Below, one piece after another: positions 35,006-42,434 of a stretch of 64,000 nucleotides of DNA. The notes beneath the pieces are model-generated. The model did not search any database. It worked only from the letters and a program-made list of their open reading frames with translations, and had not been told where the DNA came from. The first letter of the stretch is position 1. Each line of letters starts with the position of its first letter. A program made the translations under genes and the position numbers. Origin of the DNA: [Enterobacter] lignolyticus SCF1 (GTDB lineage: Bacteria > Pseudomonadota > Gammaproteobacteria > Enterobacterales > Enterobacteriaceae); the NCBI RefSeq assembly GCF_000164865.1, contig NC_014618.1, positions 806,001 to 870,000 of the forward strand, given 5' to 3'.

Positions 35006-35568
35006 CAGGCGTGCCCCGCGACGCCAGGCATCGTCTGGATATCAATACCGATAAGCTTTGCCGCGTCGCGCCAGCGGTCGGCGATCGGCGTTTTAAACAG
35101 AATATTCATGTCCGCAGGCGCGGTGAGCCAGGTGTTATCGAGGATCTCCTGCTCAAGCTGGCCCTTTTCCCAGGAGGCGTAACCAAGCGCGACCAGCACT
35201 TCAGAGGGCTGCCCGGCGGTACCGAGCGTTTCCAGTACGTCGCGGGAGGTGGTAATCACGGTGTTGTCGGAAATACGAATGCTGGAGGAAAACATCGCCG
35301 GAGGCGTATGCAGGATAAAGCCGCGATCCTCCGCCAGCGGGCCGCCAAGCATCACCGGTTTATCCAGTTTGATCGCCGGGTCGCGCGACTCTGGCGCGAT
35401 CTTCAATTTTTCCAGAATCCCTTCAACCTTCAGATTTTCCATTGGTTTATTGATGATGATCCCCATTGCGCCATCGTCGTTATATTCACAAATGTAGACG
35501 ACGGAGCGACGGAACATCGGATCCTGGAGAGCAGGCATGGCAATCAGAAAGTGGTGCTGTAAATTCAT
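35005..35568 (-). CDS. yqgE: UPF0301/AlgH-family protein YqgE
   Basis: From the ATG at 35568 it has 187 residues, as in E. coli. Conserved motifs are FLIAMPALQDPMFRRSVVYIC, VMLGGPLAEDRGFILH and ALGYASWEKGQLEQEI. The family, also called AlgH, is of unresolved function. It lies between gshB and ruvX. Confidence 0.95.
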   Translation of the reverse strand: MNLQHHFLIAMPALQDPMFRRSVVYICEYNDDGAMGIIINKPMENLKVEGILEKLKIAPESRDPAIKLDKPVMLGGPLAEDRGFILHTPPAMFSSSIRISDNTVITTSRDVLETLGTAGQPSEVLVALGYASWEKGQLEQEILDNTWLTAPADMNILFKTPIADRWRDAAKLIGIDIQTMPGVAGHA

Positions 35569-35666
35569 TGTCAGAGGTTCTGTTTCCTGGTTTAAAAAGC
35601 AGCACCCAGTATGCGGGGAAACCTGGGTGCTGTCGAGTTCAGAGGGCATCCTTGCCCTCCGGGCGG

Positions 35667-36614
35667 TTACTTTTGCAGACGCTTTTCGATTGCGTCCATC
35701 AGCATACCGGTGATGGAAATCGGGAATTCTGCTTCGATTTCGCGGATGCAGGTAGGGCTGGTGACGTTAATTTCCGTCAGGCGATCGCCAATGATGTCGA
35801 GGCCGACGAAAATCAGGCCTTTTTCTTTTAGCGTCGGCGCCACCTTACGGGCAATCTCCCAGTCGCTCTCGGAGAGCGGGCGCGGTTCGCCGCGGCCGCC
35901 TGCGGCCAGATTGCCGCGGGTTTCTCCGCCCTGCGGAATGCGCGCCAGGCAGTAAGGCACCGGCTCGCCGTCAACCACCAGGACGCGCTTGTCGCCGTCT
36001 TTGATGGCCGGCAGGTAGTTCTGCGCCATGCAATAGCGGCTGCCGAGCTCCGTCAGCGTTTCGGCAATCACCGACAGGTTCGGGTCGCCCTGCTTCACGC
36101 GGAAAATCGACGCGCCGCCCATGCCATCCAGCGGCTTGAGGATGATATCGCCGTGCTTTTCCCAGAACGCTTTCAGCTGCGCCTTGCTGCGGGTCACCAG
36201 CGTTTCCGGCGTCAGGTCGGCAAACCAGGCGGTAAACAGCTTTTCGTTGCAGTCGCGCAGGCTCTGCGGCTTGTTGACAATAAGCGTGCCTTTCTCTTCG
36301 GCGCGTTCAAGGATATAGGTGGCGTAGATATACTCGGTATCAAACGGCGGATCCTTACGCATCAGGATAACGTCGAGATCGGCCAGGGCCAAATCCTGCT
36401 CGCCGGTAAAGCTGTACCAGCCATCGTAATTTTGCTCGACGCTCAGGGTGCGGGTATGGGCGCGGGCCTCACCGTTGATGAGGTAGAGATCGTTCATCTC
36501 CATATAGTGGAGTTCGTAGCCGCGACGCTGCGCTTCCAGCAACATAGCGAAGCTGGAATCTTTTTTGATGTTGATCTTCGCGATGGGGTCCATCACGATG
36601 CCGAGCTTAATCAT
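35667..36614 (-). CDS. gshB: Glutathione synthetase GshB
   Basis: GshB joins gamma-glutamylcysteine and glycine using ATP. The 315-residue ATP-grasp protein has the N-terminal PreATP domain (LGIVMDPIAKINIKKDSSF), the ATP-binding DGMGGASIFRV loop, AGGRGEPRPLS and the metal site TEINVTSPT. The length matches E. coli. It starts 12 bases after rsmE. Confidence 0.97.
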   Translation of the reverse strand: MIKLGIVMDPIAKINIKKDSSFAMLLEAQRRGYELHYMEMNDLYLINGEARAHTRTLSVEQNYDGWYSFTGEQDLALADLDVILMRKDPPFDTEYIYATYILERAEEKGTLIVNKPQSLRDCNEKLFTAWFADLTPETLVTRSKAQLKAFWEKHGDIILKPLDGMGGASIFRVKQGDPNLSVIAETLTELGSRYCMAQNYLPAIKDGDKRVLVVDGEPVPYCLARIPQGGETRGNLAAGGRGEPRPLSESDWEIARKVAPTLKEKGLIFVGLDIIGDRLTEINVTSPTCIREIEAEFPISITGMLMDAIEKRLQK

Positions 36615-36626
36615 TGTTCTTCTCCT

Positions 36627-37358
36627 TTAGCCCAGGTCGCCGAAGCGCACCTGCAGTGCGGTAATGGCGGTGAGCGCAGTGGTCTCAGTACGCAGAACGC
36701 GGGGTCCCAACAGGATATCAGTAAACCGGTAGCGGGCGGTCATGGCGATTTCATCCGCCGACAGCCCGCCTTCAGGGCCGATCAGCAGACGTACGCGCTC
36801 GACCGGCTGCGGCAGCGTGTTGATGCTGGCGCTGGCGCGAGGATGCAGATTGAGCTTTAACGCGTCATCCTGCTCGGCGCACCACTGTTCCAGATCCATC
36901 GCCGGACGGATCTCCGGGATCCGATTGCGGCCGCACTGCTCGCAGGCGGCGATGGCGATCTTTTGCCACTGTTGGATCTTTTTGTTCAGACGTTCAGCAT
37001 CCAGTTTAACGCCGCAGCGCTCGGAAAAAAGTGGCGTAATGAGGCTTACACCCAGTTCGATCGATTTCTGGATGGTGAATTCCATTTTTTCGCCGCGGGA
37101 CATCACCTGGCCCAGGTGGATATGCAGCGGCGATTCGCGATCGTCGGTTTCCCCCTTCAGCACCGTAACCCGTACGCTTTTTTTATCGGCGTGGACAATT
37201 TCGGCGTCAAACAGCTGATTACTGCCGTCGAACAGCTGAATAGCCTGGCCGATGCCCATGCGCAGCACGCGGCCTACATGGTTTGCGGCGTCGTCGGAAA
37301 GGGCCATCTGCTGGCCCACGGTGACAGGTTCAGGGTGATAGATGCGGGGAATGCGCAT
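36627..37358 (-). CDS. rsmE: 16S rRNA (uracil-1498-N3)-methyltransferase RsmE
   Basis: RsmE methylates U1498 of 16S rRNA with S-adenosylmethionine. The 243-residue SPOUT-class protein has an N-terminal PUA-like domain and the C-terminal knot motifs LLIGPEGGLSADE and GPRVLRTETTALTAI. It lies in an operon with gshB and follows endA by 45 bases on the same strand. Confidence 0.96.
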   Translation of the reverse strand: MRIPRIYHPEPVTVGQQMALSDDAANHVGRVLRMGIGQAIQLFDGSNQLFDAEIVHADKKSVRVTVLKGETDDRESPLHIHLGQVMSRGEKMEFTIQKSIELGVSLITPLFSERCGVKLDAERLNKKIQQWQKIAIAACEQCGRNRIPEIRPAMDLEQWCAEQDDALKLNLHPRASASINTLPQPVERVRLLIGPEGGLSADEIAMTARYRFTDILLGPRVLRTETTALTAITALQVRFGDLG

Positions 37359-37403
37359 AGCTCTTCGTATCCGGTGGTAATGAACAATTGCCGCTAGTGT
37401 AGG

Positions 37404-38111
37404 TTAGCTCTTTTGCGCCTGGCAAGCGCGCTGGACGTATGGGTTGTGGTTGCCCTGGACTGCGGCGATGCGTTCGTCGCGCTGGCACTCCCAGCCGGTG
37501 ACCGGATATTGTTTATCCCAGGCGGTGAAAAGCTGCGTTTGCTGGCGGGAGAGCGTCAGGTTATAGCGGTCGCGCATGTAGAAGTAGGTGCGGGCGATGG
37601 CGCCGCGGGCGCGCTCGGGCGGCTCGGCGACCTTGTCTTTAAAATCCACCTTCATTGCGCACTGGCCGTACTGGCCTTCACCGCCGTTCCACTGGCCGTA
37701 CATAAAGTTGCCGCGATCGCCGTTCACTTCGCCGACGGCAGGCTGCAGGTTGTGCATATCGCTTTCCATCTGGCGATAAACCGGGTCTTTGGCGCAGTTT
37801 TTCCGCCCGCCGTCCTGCCAGCACTGGCGCTGGTGGCCAAACTGCCAGGCGGGAACCACATGCTCCCATTCCACCCGGCTGGCGCGATCCTCGTTTTTGC
37901 GCACTTTGTAGCCGCAGGATTCCAGGTCGATAACGCCTTTCTTACCCTGCCAGTTGATTTTACAGCCGCAGTAGAAATCGCCGGGTACGTCGGCATTCAC
38001 TTTGACCCCCGCGGCTTTTGCCTGCGAGAAGCTGTTGATGCCCTCGGCCAGAGCCTGGCCGGAGAGCGTAGTGGCGATGAGCGTCATCGCGAAAATGGGG
38101 AAACGGGACAT
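37404..38111 (-). CDS. endA: Periplasmic DNA-specific endonuclease I
   Basis: From the ATG at 38111 it has 235 residues, the E. coli length. The signal peptide ends in GQALA, and the mature enzyme starts EGINSFSQAKA. The Endonuclease_1 catalytic region is RVEWEHVVPAWQFGHQRQC with the metal-binding His and Asn residues further on (MHNLQPAVGEVNGDRGN). It cuts double-stranded DNA in the periplasm; eight cysteines fit disulfide formation there. Confidence 0.96.
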   Translation of the reverse strand: MSRFPIFAMTLIATTLSGQALAEGINSFSQAKAAGVKVNADVPGDFYCGCKINWQGKKGVIDLESCGYKVRKNEDRASRVEWEHVVPAWQFGHQRQCWQDGGRKNCAKDPVYRQMESDMHNLQPAVGEVNGDRGNFMYGQWNGGEGQYGQCAMKVDFKDKVAEPPERARGAIARTYFYMRDRYNLTLSRQQTQLFTAWDKQYPVTGWECQRDERIAAVQGNHNPYVQRACQAQKS

Positions 38112-38205
38112 CACGAACTCCGTGTCAAAACGAGCCCGCAACGTAGCGAATGCTGTTGTCAGATGCAATCAGTCAGATCAGAAAACTTCCAGTTATTTCC
38201 AAAGG

Positions 38206-38706
38206 TTACTTTTCCGCCACCAGCGGATCGCCGCAGCGAACGCAGCGGTAAACGGCTTCGCCGCGCACGACGCGGTTATGGCGGCGGACGGTGAGCTGAT
38301 GCTGCTGGCACCGGCAGCGGTAGGGAAAGGTGTTTTTGCGCACGGAGTCCAGTTCGAACTGGTGAGTGCGTCTGGCGGGGACGCCGAGCACGCTCTCCAT
38401 CATCCATTTCCACTCCTTGCCGTGCGGCGCGACGCGGCCAAAGTGCTTCCACACCAGCAGGTGCGCCAGTTCGTGGGGGACGACTTCCTCAATGAACGCC
38501 TGCTGATTTTCCAGCAGCAGCACCGGGTTGAGGCGAATTTCATACTCCTGTAGCCACGCCGTACCGGCGGAGGTGCCGCGCTGTTTCCAGCTCAGCGCAG
38601 GTTCAGGATAAGAGCGGCCAAGTCTGAGGTTTGCCTGGGCGAGCTTTTCCCGCAGGCTGCGCATAACGGCCTGTTGCAGGGCGAAAGGAAGACGGGGGGT
38701 TTTCAT
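38206..38706 (-). CDS. sprT: SprT-family zinc metalloprotease-like protein
   Basis: A 166-residue protein with the zinc motif HELAH (VVPHELAHLLVWKHFG) and a C-terminal zinc-ribbon-like segment with CRCQQHQ and YRCVRCGDPL cysteines. This is the SprT-like family (Spartan-related), whose bacterial role is unsettled. It lies between endA and galP as in E. coli. Confidence 0.93.
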   Translation of the reverse strand: MKTPRLPFALQQAVMRSLREKLAQANLRLGRSYPEPALSWKQRGTSAGTAWLQEYEIRLNPVLLLENQQAFIEEVVPHELAHLLVWKHFGRVAPHGKEWKWMMESVLGVPARRTHQFELDSVRKNTFPYRCRCQQHQLTVRRHNRVVRGEAVYRCVRCGDPLVAEK

Positions 38707-38749
38707 AGGGGCAGAGCATAGAGCGGCGGGCGGGGGAGCGCAAGGGGAA

Positions 38750-38773
38750 GCTTCCTCCCGTGAGGGAGGAAGC
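38750..38773 (-). terminator. Hairpin after galP
   Basis: A perfect 10-bp stem gcttcctccc/gggaggaagc with loop gtga lies 9 bases beyond the galP stop. There is no T-run on the minus strand. It belongs to the same GC-rich hairpin type seen after citG and speC. Confidence 0.6.
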
Positions 38774-38781
38774 GCTGCCGG

Positions 38782-40176
38782 TTAGTCGCGGGCGCCGATT
38801 TCGCGCAGCGGACGGCCCTGCATCAGATTGCGTTCGATATGCTCCAGAGACACGTTTTTCGTTTCCGGAATGAGCCACAGCGTCAGGACGATGAACAGCA
38901 CGTTCAGCGCGCCGTACACCCAGAAGGTATTGGCGCTGCCCAGCGAGTTGAGCATGGTCAGGAAGGTAGCGCCGACGATCATGTTAGCGATCCAGTTGGT
39001 TGCGGTAGAACAGGTAATACCAAAGTCGCGGCCTTTCAGCGGCTGAATTTCAGAACACAGCACCCAGATAAGCGGCCCGGCGCTCATTGCGAAACCGACG
39101 ATAAACAGCAGCAGCATCAGAACGGCGACATACTGCATGGCGGCGGAGTGGATGCCGATATGCATCATGCTGCCCAGCACGCCCATGCCGACGGCCATCA
39201 CGATAAAGCCGAGGATAAGCGTTGGCTTACGCCCCCAGCGGTCAACAAGGCCGATAGCGATAAAGGTTGCCAGCACGTTGGTCAGGCCGACGATAACGGT
39301 GCCCCACATCTGCTCGTTGGTATTGGCGTAACCGGCCAGTTCGAAGATTTTCGGCGCGTAGTACATGATGACGTTCATACCGGTAAACTGCTGCATCACC
39401 TGCAGCAGCACGCCGAGGAACACTGCGCGGCGGAAGTTGCTGTTGTCTTTGAACAGCGCCCAGCCGCTCTGTTTTACCTTCAGGCTTTCACGGATTTCAT
39501 CGAGCTCTTTTCTCGCTTCAGCGCTGGTGTCGCGCAGACGCATCAGCACCCGCTCCGCATCGTTAAAGCGGCGCTTTGCCGCATACCAGCGCGGGCTGTC
39601 GGGCAGGAAGAAGACGCCGATCAGCAGCAGGATCGCCGGGATGATGATAACGCCGAGCATCCAGCGCCATTCGCCGCTGTAGCTGAAAGCGGTATCGGAC
39701 AGGTAAGCGCCGAGAATACCGATGGTGATCATCAGCTGATACATGGAAATCATGCTGCCGCGGATTTTCTCCGGCGCGATTTCAGACAGATACAGCGGCG
39801 CGGTGTAGGACGCCACGCCGACCGCGAGACCCAGCAGCACGCGGGAGATAATCAGCACTTCGACGTTCGGCGCGGCGGCGGAGCACAGCGAGCCGATGAC
39901 GAACAGGATGGCGCCGATCATCAGGCTTTTCTTGCGTCCCATACGGTAGGAGAGCCAGCCGCTGCCGATCGCGCCGACGGCGGCGCCGAACATCATTGAG
40001 CTCACGACCCACTCCTGGGTGTGGGGGCTTATCTGAAATTCGTGGGTGATAAACGGTAAGGCCCCCGCAATCACGCCGATATCAAGGCCGAAAAGAAGTC
40101 CTGCCAGGGCGGCGAGAAAACAGACAAAGAACGTAATCGCCTTGTTCGAACGCCCCTGTTTTATATTGCCAGGCAT
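38782..40176 (-). CDS. galP: Galactose:H+ symporter GalP
   Basis: GalP imports galactose (and glucose) with protons across the inner membrane. From the ATG at 40176 it has 464 residues, the E. coli length, with twelve membrane segments and sugar-porter signatures: GLLFGLDIGVIAGALPF, RxGRK after TM2 (YRMGRKKS), PESPR-like LPDSPRW after TM6, QQFTGMNVIMYY and the PETK end motif. Its promoter region carries two GalR/GalS operators and a CRP site, so galactose and glucose status control it. Confidence 0.97.
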   Translation of the reverse strand: MPGNIKQGRSNKAITFFVCFLAALAGLLFGLDIGVIAGALPFITHEFQISPHTQEWVVSSMMFGAAVGAIGSGWLSYRMGRKKSLMIGAILFVIGSLCSAAAPNVEVLIISRVLLGLAVGVASYTAPLYLSEIAPEKIRGSMISMYQLMITIGILGAYLSDTAFSYSGEWRWMLGVIIIPAILLLIGVFFLPDSPRWYAAKRRFNDAERVLMRLRDTSAEARKELDEIRESLKVKQSGWALFKDNSNFRRAVFLGVLLQVMQQFTGMNVIMYYAPKIFELAGYANTNEQMWGTVIVGLTNVLATFIAIGLVDRWGRKPTLILGFIVMAVGMGVLGSMMHIGIHSAAMQYVAVLMLLLFIVGFAMSAGPLIWVLCSEIQPLKGRDFGITCSTATNWIANMIVGATFLTMLNSLGSANTFWVYGALNVLFIVLTLWLIPETKNVSLEHIERNLMQGRPLREIGARD

Positions 40177-40243
40177 GATGCCCTCCACGTGGTTTTGTAA
40201 GTTTTTGTACAGACGAAGGGTAGGGGAACAGGACGTAAAAATA

Positions 40244-40259
40244 CGTGAATAAGATCACA
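40244..40259 (-). promoter_or_regulatory. CRP site upstream of galP
   Basis: CGTGA-ataaga-TCACA matches 9 of 10 core consensus positions. It lies 68 bases upstream of the galP start and 3 bases from the first GalR operator. Confidence 0.7.
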
Positions 40260-40262
40260 TTA

Positions 40263-40278
40263 GTGTAATCGTTTACAT
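40263..40278 (-). promoter_or_regulatory. GalR/GalS operator, proximal
   Basis: GTGTAATCGTTTACAT fits the operator consensus GTGNAANCGNTTNCAC at all but the last base. It sits beside the CRP site upstream of galP. Confidence 0.8.
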
Positions 40279-40379
40279 TTGTTATTGTGTCTAATTTGTG
40301 GGTTATTTTTTATTTATCAATAATATAAAATTTATTTTTGCGACGTAAAATCATTATCTTCAGGATTCATGAAGAATGT

Positions 40380-40395
40380 ATGTAATCGCTTTCAT
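40380..40395 (-). promoter_or_regulatory. GalR/GalS operator, distal
   Basis: ATGTAATCGCTTTCAT fits the same consensus apart from the two outer bases. It lies 117 bases from the proximal operator, about eleven helical turns, a geometry that permits looping as at the E. coli gal operon. Confidence 0.7.
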
Positions 40396-40429
40396 GTGAG
40401 CAAAGCCAAGAAATAGCCGGGGCGGGAAA

Positions 40430-40454
40430 TAAAAAAGGCCAGCGGACGCTGGCC
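40430..40454 (-). terminator. Rho-independent terminator of metK
   Basis: On the minus strand the 8-bp stem ggccagcg/cgctggcc (40437-40454) is followed by seven T residues, 23 bases after the metK stop. Confidence 0.92.
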
Positions 40455-40476
40455 TTACGGAATGGGAGAGTCGGGC

Positions 40477-41631
40477 TTATTTCAGACCGGCCGCGTCACG
40501 CAGCTGCGCTGCTTTGTCGGTTTTTTCCCACGGGAAGTGTTCGCGGCCAAAGTGACCGTATGCCGCCGTTTCTTTGTAGATCGGATGCAGCAGATCCAGC
40601 ATCTGGATAAGTCCGTACGGACGCAGGTCGAAGAACTCGCGGACCAGCCCAATCAGCTGCTCGCCCGGCACTTTCTCAGTACCAAAGGTTTCCACCATGA
40701 TGGAGGTCGGTTCTGCAACGCCGATAGCGTAGGAAACCTGAATTTCACAGCGGTCAGCCAGACCGGCGGCAACGATGTTTTTCGCGACATAACGCGCCGC
40801 GTACGCTGCAGAACGGTCAACTTTGGACGGATCTTTGCCCGAAAACGCGCCGCCGCCGTGACGTGCCATACCGCCGTAGGTATCAACGATAATTTTACGG
40901 CCGGTCAGACCGCAGTCGCCCATCGGGCCGCCGATGACGAAACGTCCGGTCGGGTTGATGAAGAACTTGGTGGCGCTGCTCAGCCATTCGGTCGGCAGAA
41001 CCGGCTTGATAATTTCTTCCATCACTGCTTCTTGCAGGGATTTCTGATCGATATCTTCCGCGTGCTGAGTTGACAGCACCACCGCGTCGATACCGATGAT
41101 TTTACCGTCATCATACTGGAAGGTGACCTGGCTTTTTGCATCCGGGCGCAGCCACGGCAGGGTACCGTTTTTACGTACTTCGGCCTGACGCTGCACCAGA
41201 CGGTGCGCATAGGTCACCGGCGCCGGCATCAGCACATCGGTTTCGTTGGTTGCGTAACCGAACATCAGGCCCTGATCGCCTGCGCCCTGCTCCAGCGGGT
41301 CAGCGCGGTCAACGCCCTGGTTGATATCCGGGGACTGCTTGCCAATAGCGCTCAGCACGGCGCAGGAGTTGGCGTCAAAGCCCATATCAGAATGCACATA
41401 GCCAATTTCGCGAACCGTGTTGCGGGTGATCTCTTCGATATCGACCCACGCGCTGGTAGTGATTTCACCACCTACCAGCACCATGCCGGTTTTGACGTAG
41501 GTTTCACATGCTACGCGCGCCTTCGGATCCTGTTCCAGGATTGCATCCAGAACGGCGTCGGAGATTTGGTCAGCAATTTTGTCAGGATGCCCTTCAGATA
41601 CGGACTCGGACGTAAAGAGGTGTTTTGCCAT
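40477..41631 (-). CDS. metK: S-adenosylmethionine synthetase MetK
   Basis: MetK makes S-adenosylmethionine from methionine and ATP. The 384 residues equal E. coli MetK. Start motif TSESVSEGHPDKIADQISD, methionine-loop GAGDQGLMFGYA and the phosphate loop GGGAFSGKDPSKVDRS are intact. It is essential in E. coli. A tandem MetJ-box array lies upstream (41726-41773), giving repression by MetJ-SAM, and it supplies SAM for the methyltransferases and polyamine synthesis nearby. Confidence 0.98.
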   Translation of the reverse strand: MAKHLFTSESVSEGHPDKIADQISDAVLDAILEQDPKARVACETYVKTGMVLVGGEITTSAWVDIEEITRNTVREIGYVHSDMGFDANSCAVLSAIGKQSPDINQGVDRADPLEQGAGDQGLMFGYATNETDVLMPAPVTYAHRLVQRQAEVRKNGTLPWLRPDAKSQVTFQYDDGKIIGIDAVVLSTQHAEDIDQKSLQEAVMEEIIKPVLPTEWLSSATKFFINPTGRFVIGGPMGDCGLTGRKIIVDTYGGMARHGGGAFSGKDPSKVDRSAAYAARYVAKNIVAAGLADRCEIQVSYAIGVAEPTSIMVETFGTEKVPGEQLIGLVREFFDLRPYGLIQMLDLLHPIYKETAAYGHFGREHFPWEKTDKAAQLRDAAGLK

Positions 41632-41725
41632 GTTTATTTCACCTGAATGAATACGGGGAGCTCAAACTATCGTGTGGTAGGGCCATCAACGGGATAATCC
41701 TCTCTGGCATATAGGTTAAGCCACA

Positions 41726-41773
41726 AGAAGTCTGAGTGTTAATCAGTATAGATGGATTAACATCTGGACGGCT
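41726..41773 (-). promoter_or_regulatory. MetJ operator array of metK
   Basis: Three adjacent 8-bp met boxes, agatggat (41750), taacatct (41758) and ggacggct (41766), resemble the consensus AGACGTCT, with a further 7-of-8 match agaagtct at 41726-41733. They lie about 95-140 bases upstream of metK. MetJ binds such tandem boxes cooperatively with S-adenosylmethionine. Confidence 0.8.
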
Positions 41774-41886
41774 ATTTTAGGTCAGATATTCATCCAATTT
41801 CCAGCTTTTTTTGACGTCGGTCGCAAAGGCGTTTTTCGGCGGGTGGAAATATTTCCTGACGGAGACATTTTTTACACATTTTTATT

Positions 41887-41915
41887 TTGCATTTTGGCGT
41901 CCGAATCGGTATAAA
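41887..41915 (+). promoter_or_regulatory. Strong predicted sigma-70 promoter for the yqgB-speA leader
   Basis: TTGCAT (41887-41892), exactly 17 bases, TATAAA (41910-41915), then acgccgcgcgcgg. The GC-rich discriminator is the type repressed by ppGpp. It points toward yqgB and speA, about 370 and 510 bases downstream. Confidence 0.65.
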
Positions 41916-42287
41916 ACGCCGCGCGCGGCTCATCAAAAAAGCGCACGATACCAGGTTATCGTGACGCCACTTCCAGCCGGGTTAAGCAGTGGACTTTTAG
42001 CTTTGGCTTGTCGCTGGTCTCAGGAGGCTGGCGTGGAGGTGATACGAGATAATGAACCGTCTTTTTTCGCTGAATCAGTCGCGCCGTTCTGGCGTGCATT
42101 TGTCCCCCATTACCTGCATTTCTGCTATTCAAATCTGCCGAAGTTATACCCATCTCGGCGCTACTCAGGATTCCAGGGCCGGCACGGCGCTGTGAGGACT
42201 GGACAAGGGCTCTCCTTTTTATAAAGGGGTTTTCTCGTGGTTTCTCCGGGCGGTCCTTCAAACCCCGGGTACGTGTTTTACAATCAT
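41916..42287 (+). promoter_or_regulatory. Long leader region upstream of yqgB-speA
   Basis: These 372 bases follow a strong promoter and precede yqgB. A hairpin of the form ctccttt-tat-aaaggg at 42210-42228 followed by gtttt could be a weak terminator, and ccggg/cccgg at 42247-42270 could fold just before yqgB. A 137-codon frame at 41811-42224 shows no homology and crosses these elements, so I do not call it a gene. Confidence 0.45.
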
Positions 42288-42434
42288 ATGAACAAGAAAC
42301 CGGTCGCACAGACGGTGTTTCAGCATACCGTGCTGGACATTCAGGCTGTTTATGGGTTGTTATCGCAGTGTGACATTGCGATAGTAGTCAACTGTCTTAC
42401 ACTTTCGACAACATTTGAGGTTCGCTATGTCTGA
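42288..42434 (+). CDS. yqgB: Small acid-response protein YqgB
   Basis: A 48-residue protein starting MNKKPVAQ and containing YGLLSQ and AIVVNCLTL, which match the 43-residue E. coli YqgB. E. coli YqgB is a small protein induced in acid conditions; its molecular role is unclear. It overlaps the first codons of speA by 8 bases, the two frames being out of register. The homologous peptide is 5 residues longer at its C terminus than E. coli's, and no strong ribosome-binding site is visible. Confidence 0.8.
   Translation: MNKKPVAQTVFQHTVLDIQAVYGLLSQCDIAIVVNCLTLSTTFEVRYV

Noticed and set aside
41811..42224. A 137-codon frame between metK and yqgB
   Set aside because: It spans a strong predicted promoter and leader and has no homology.
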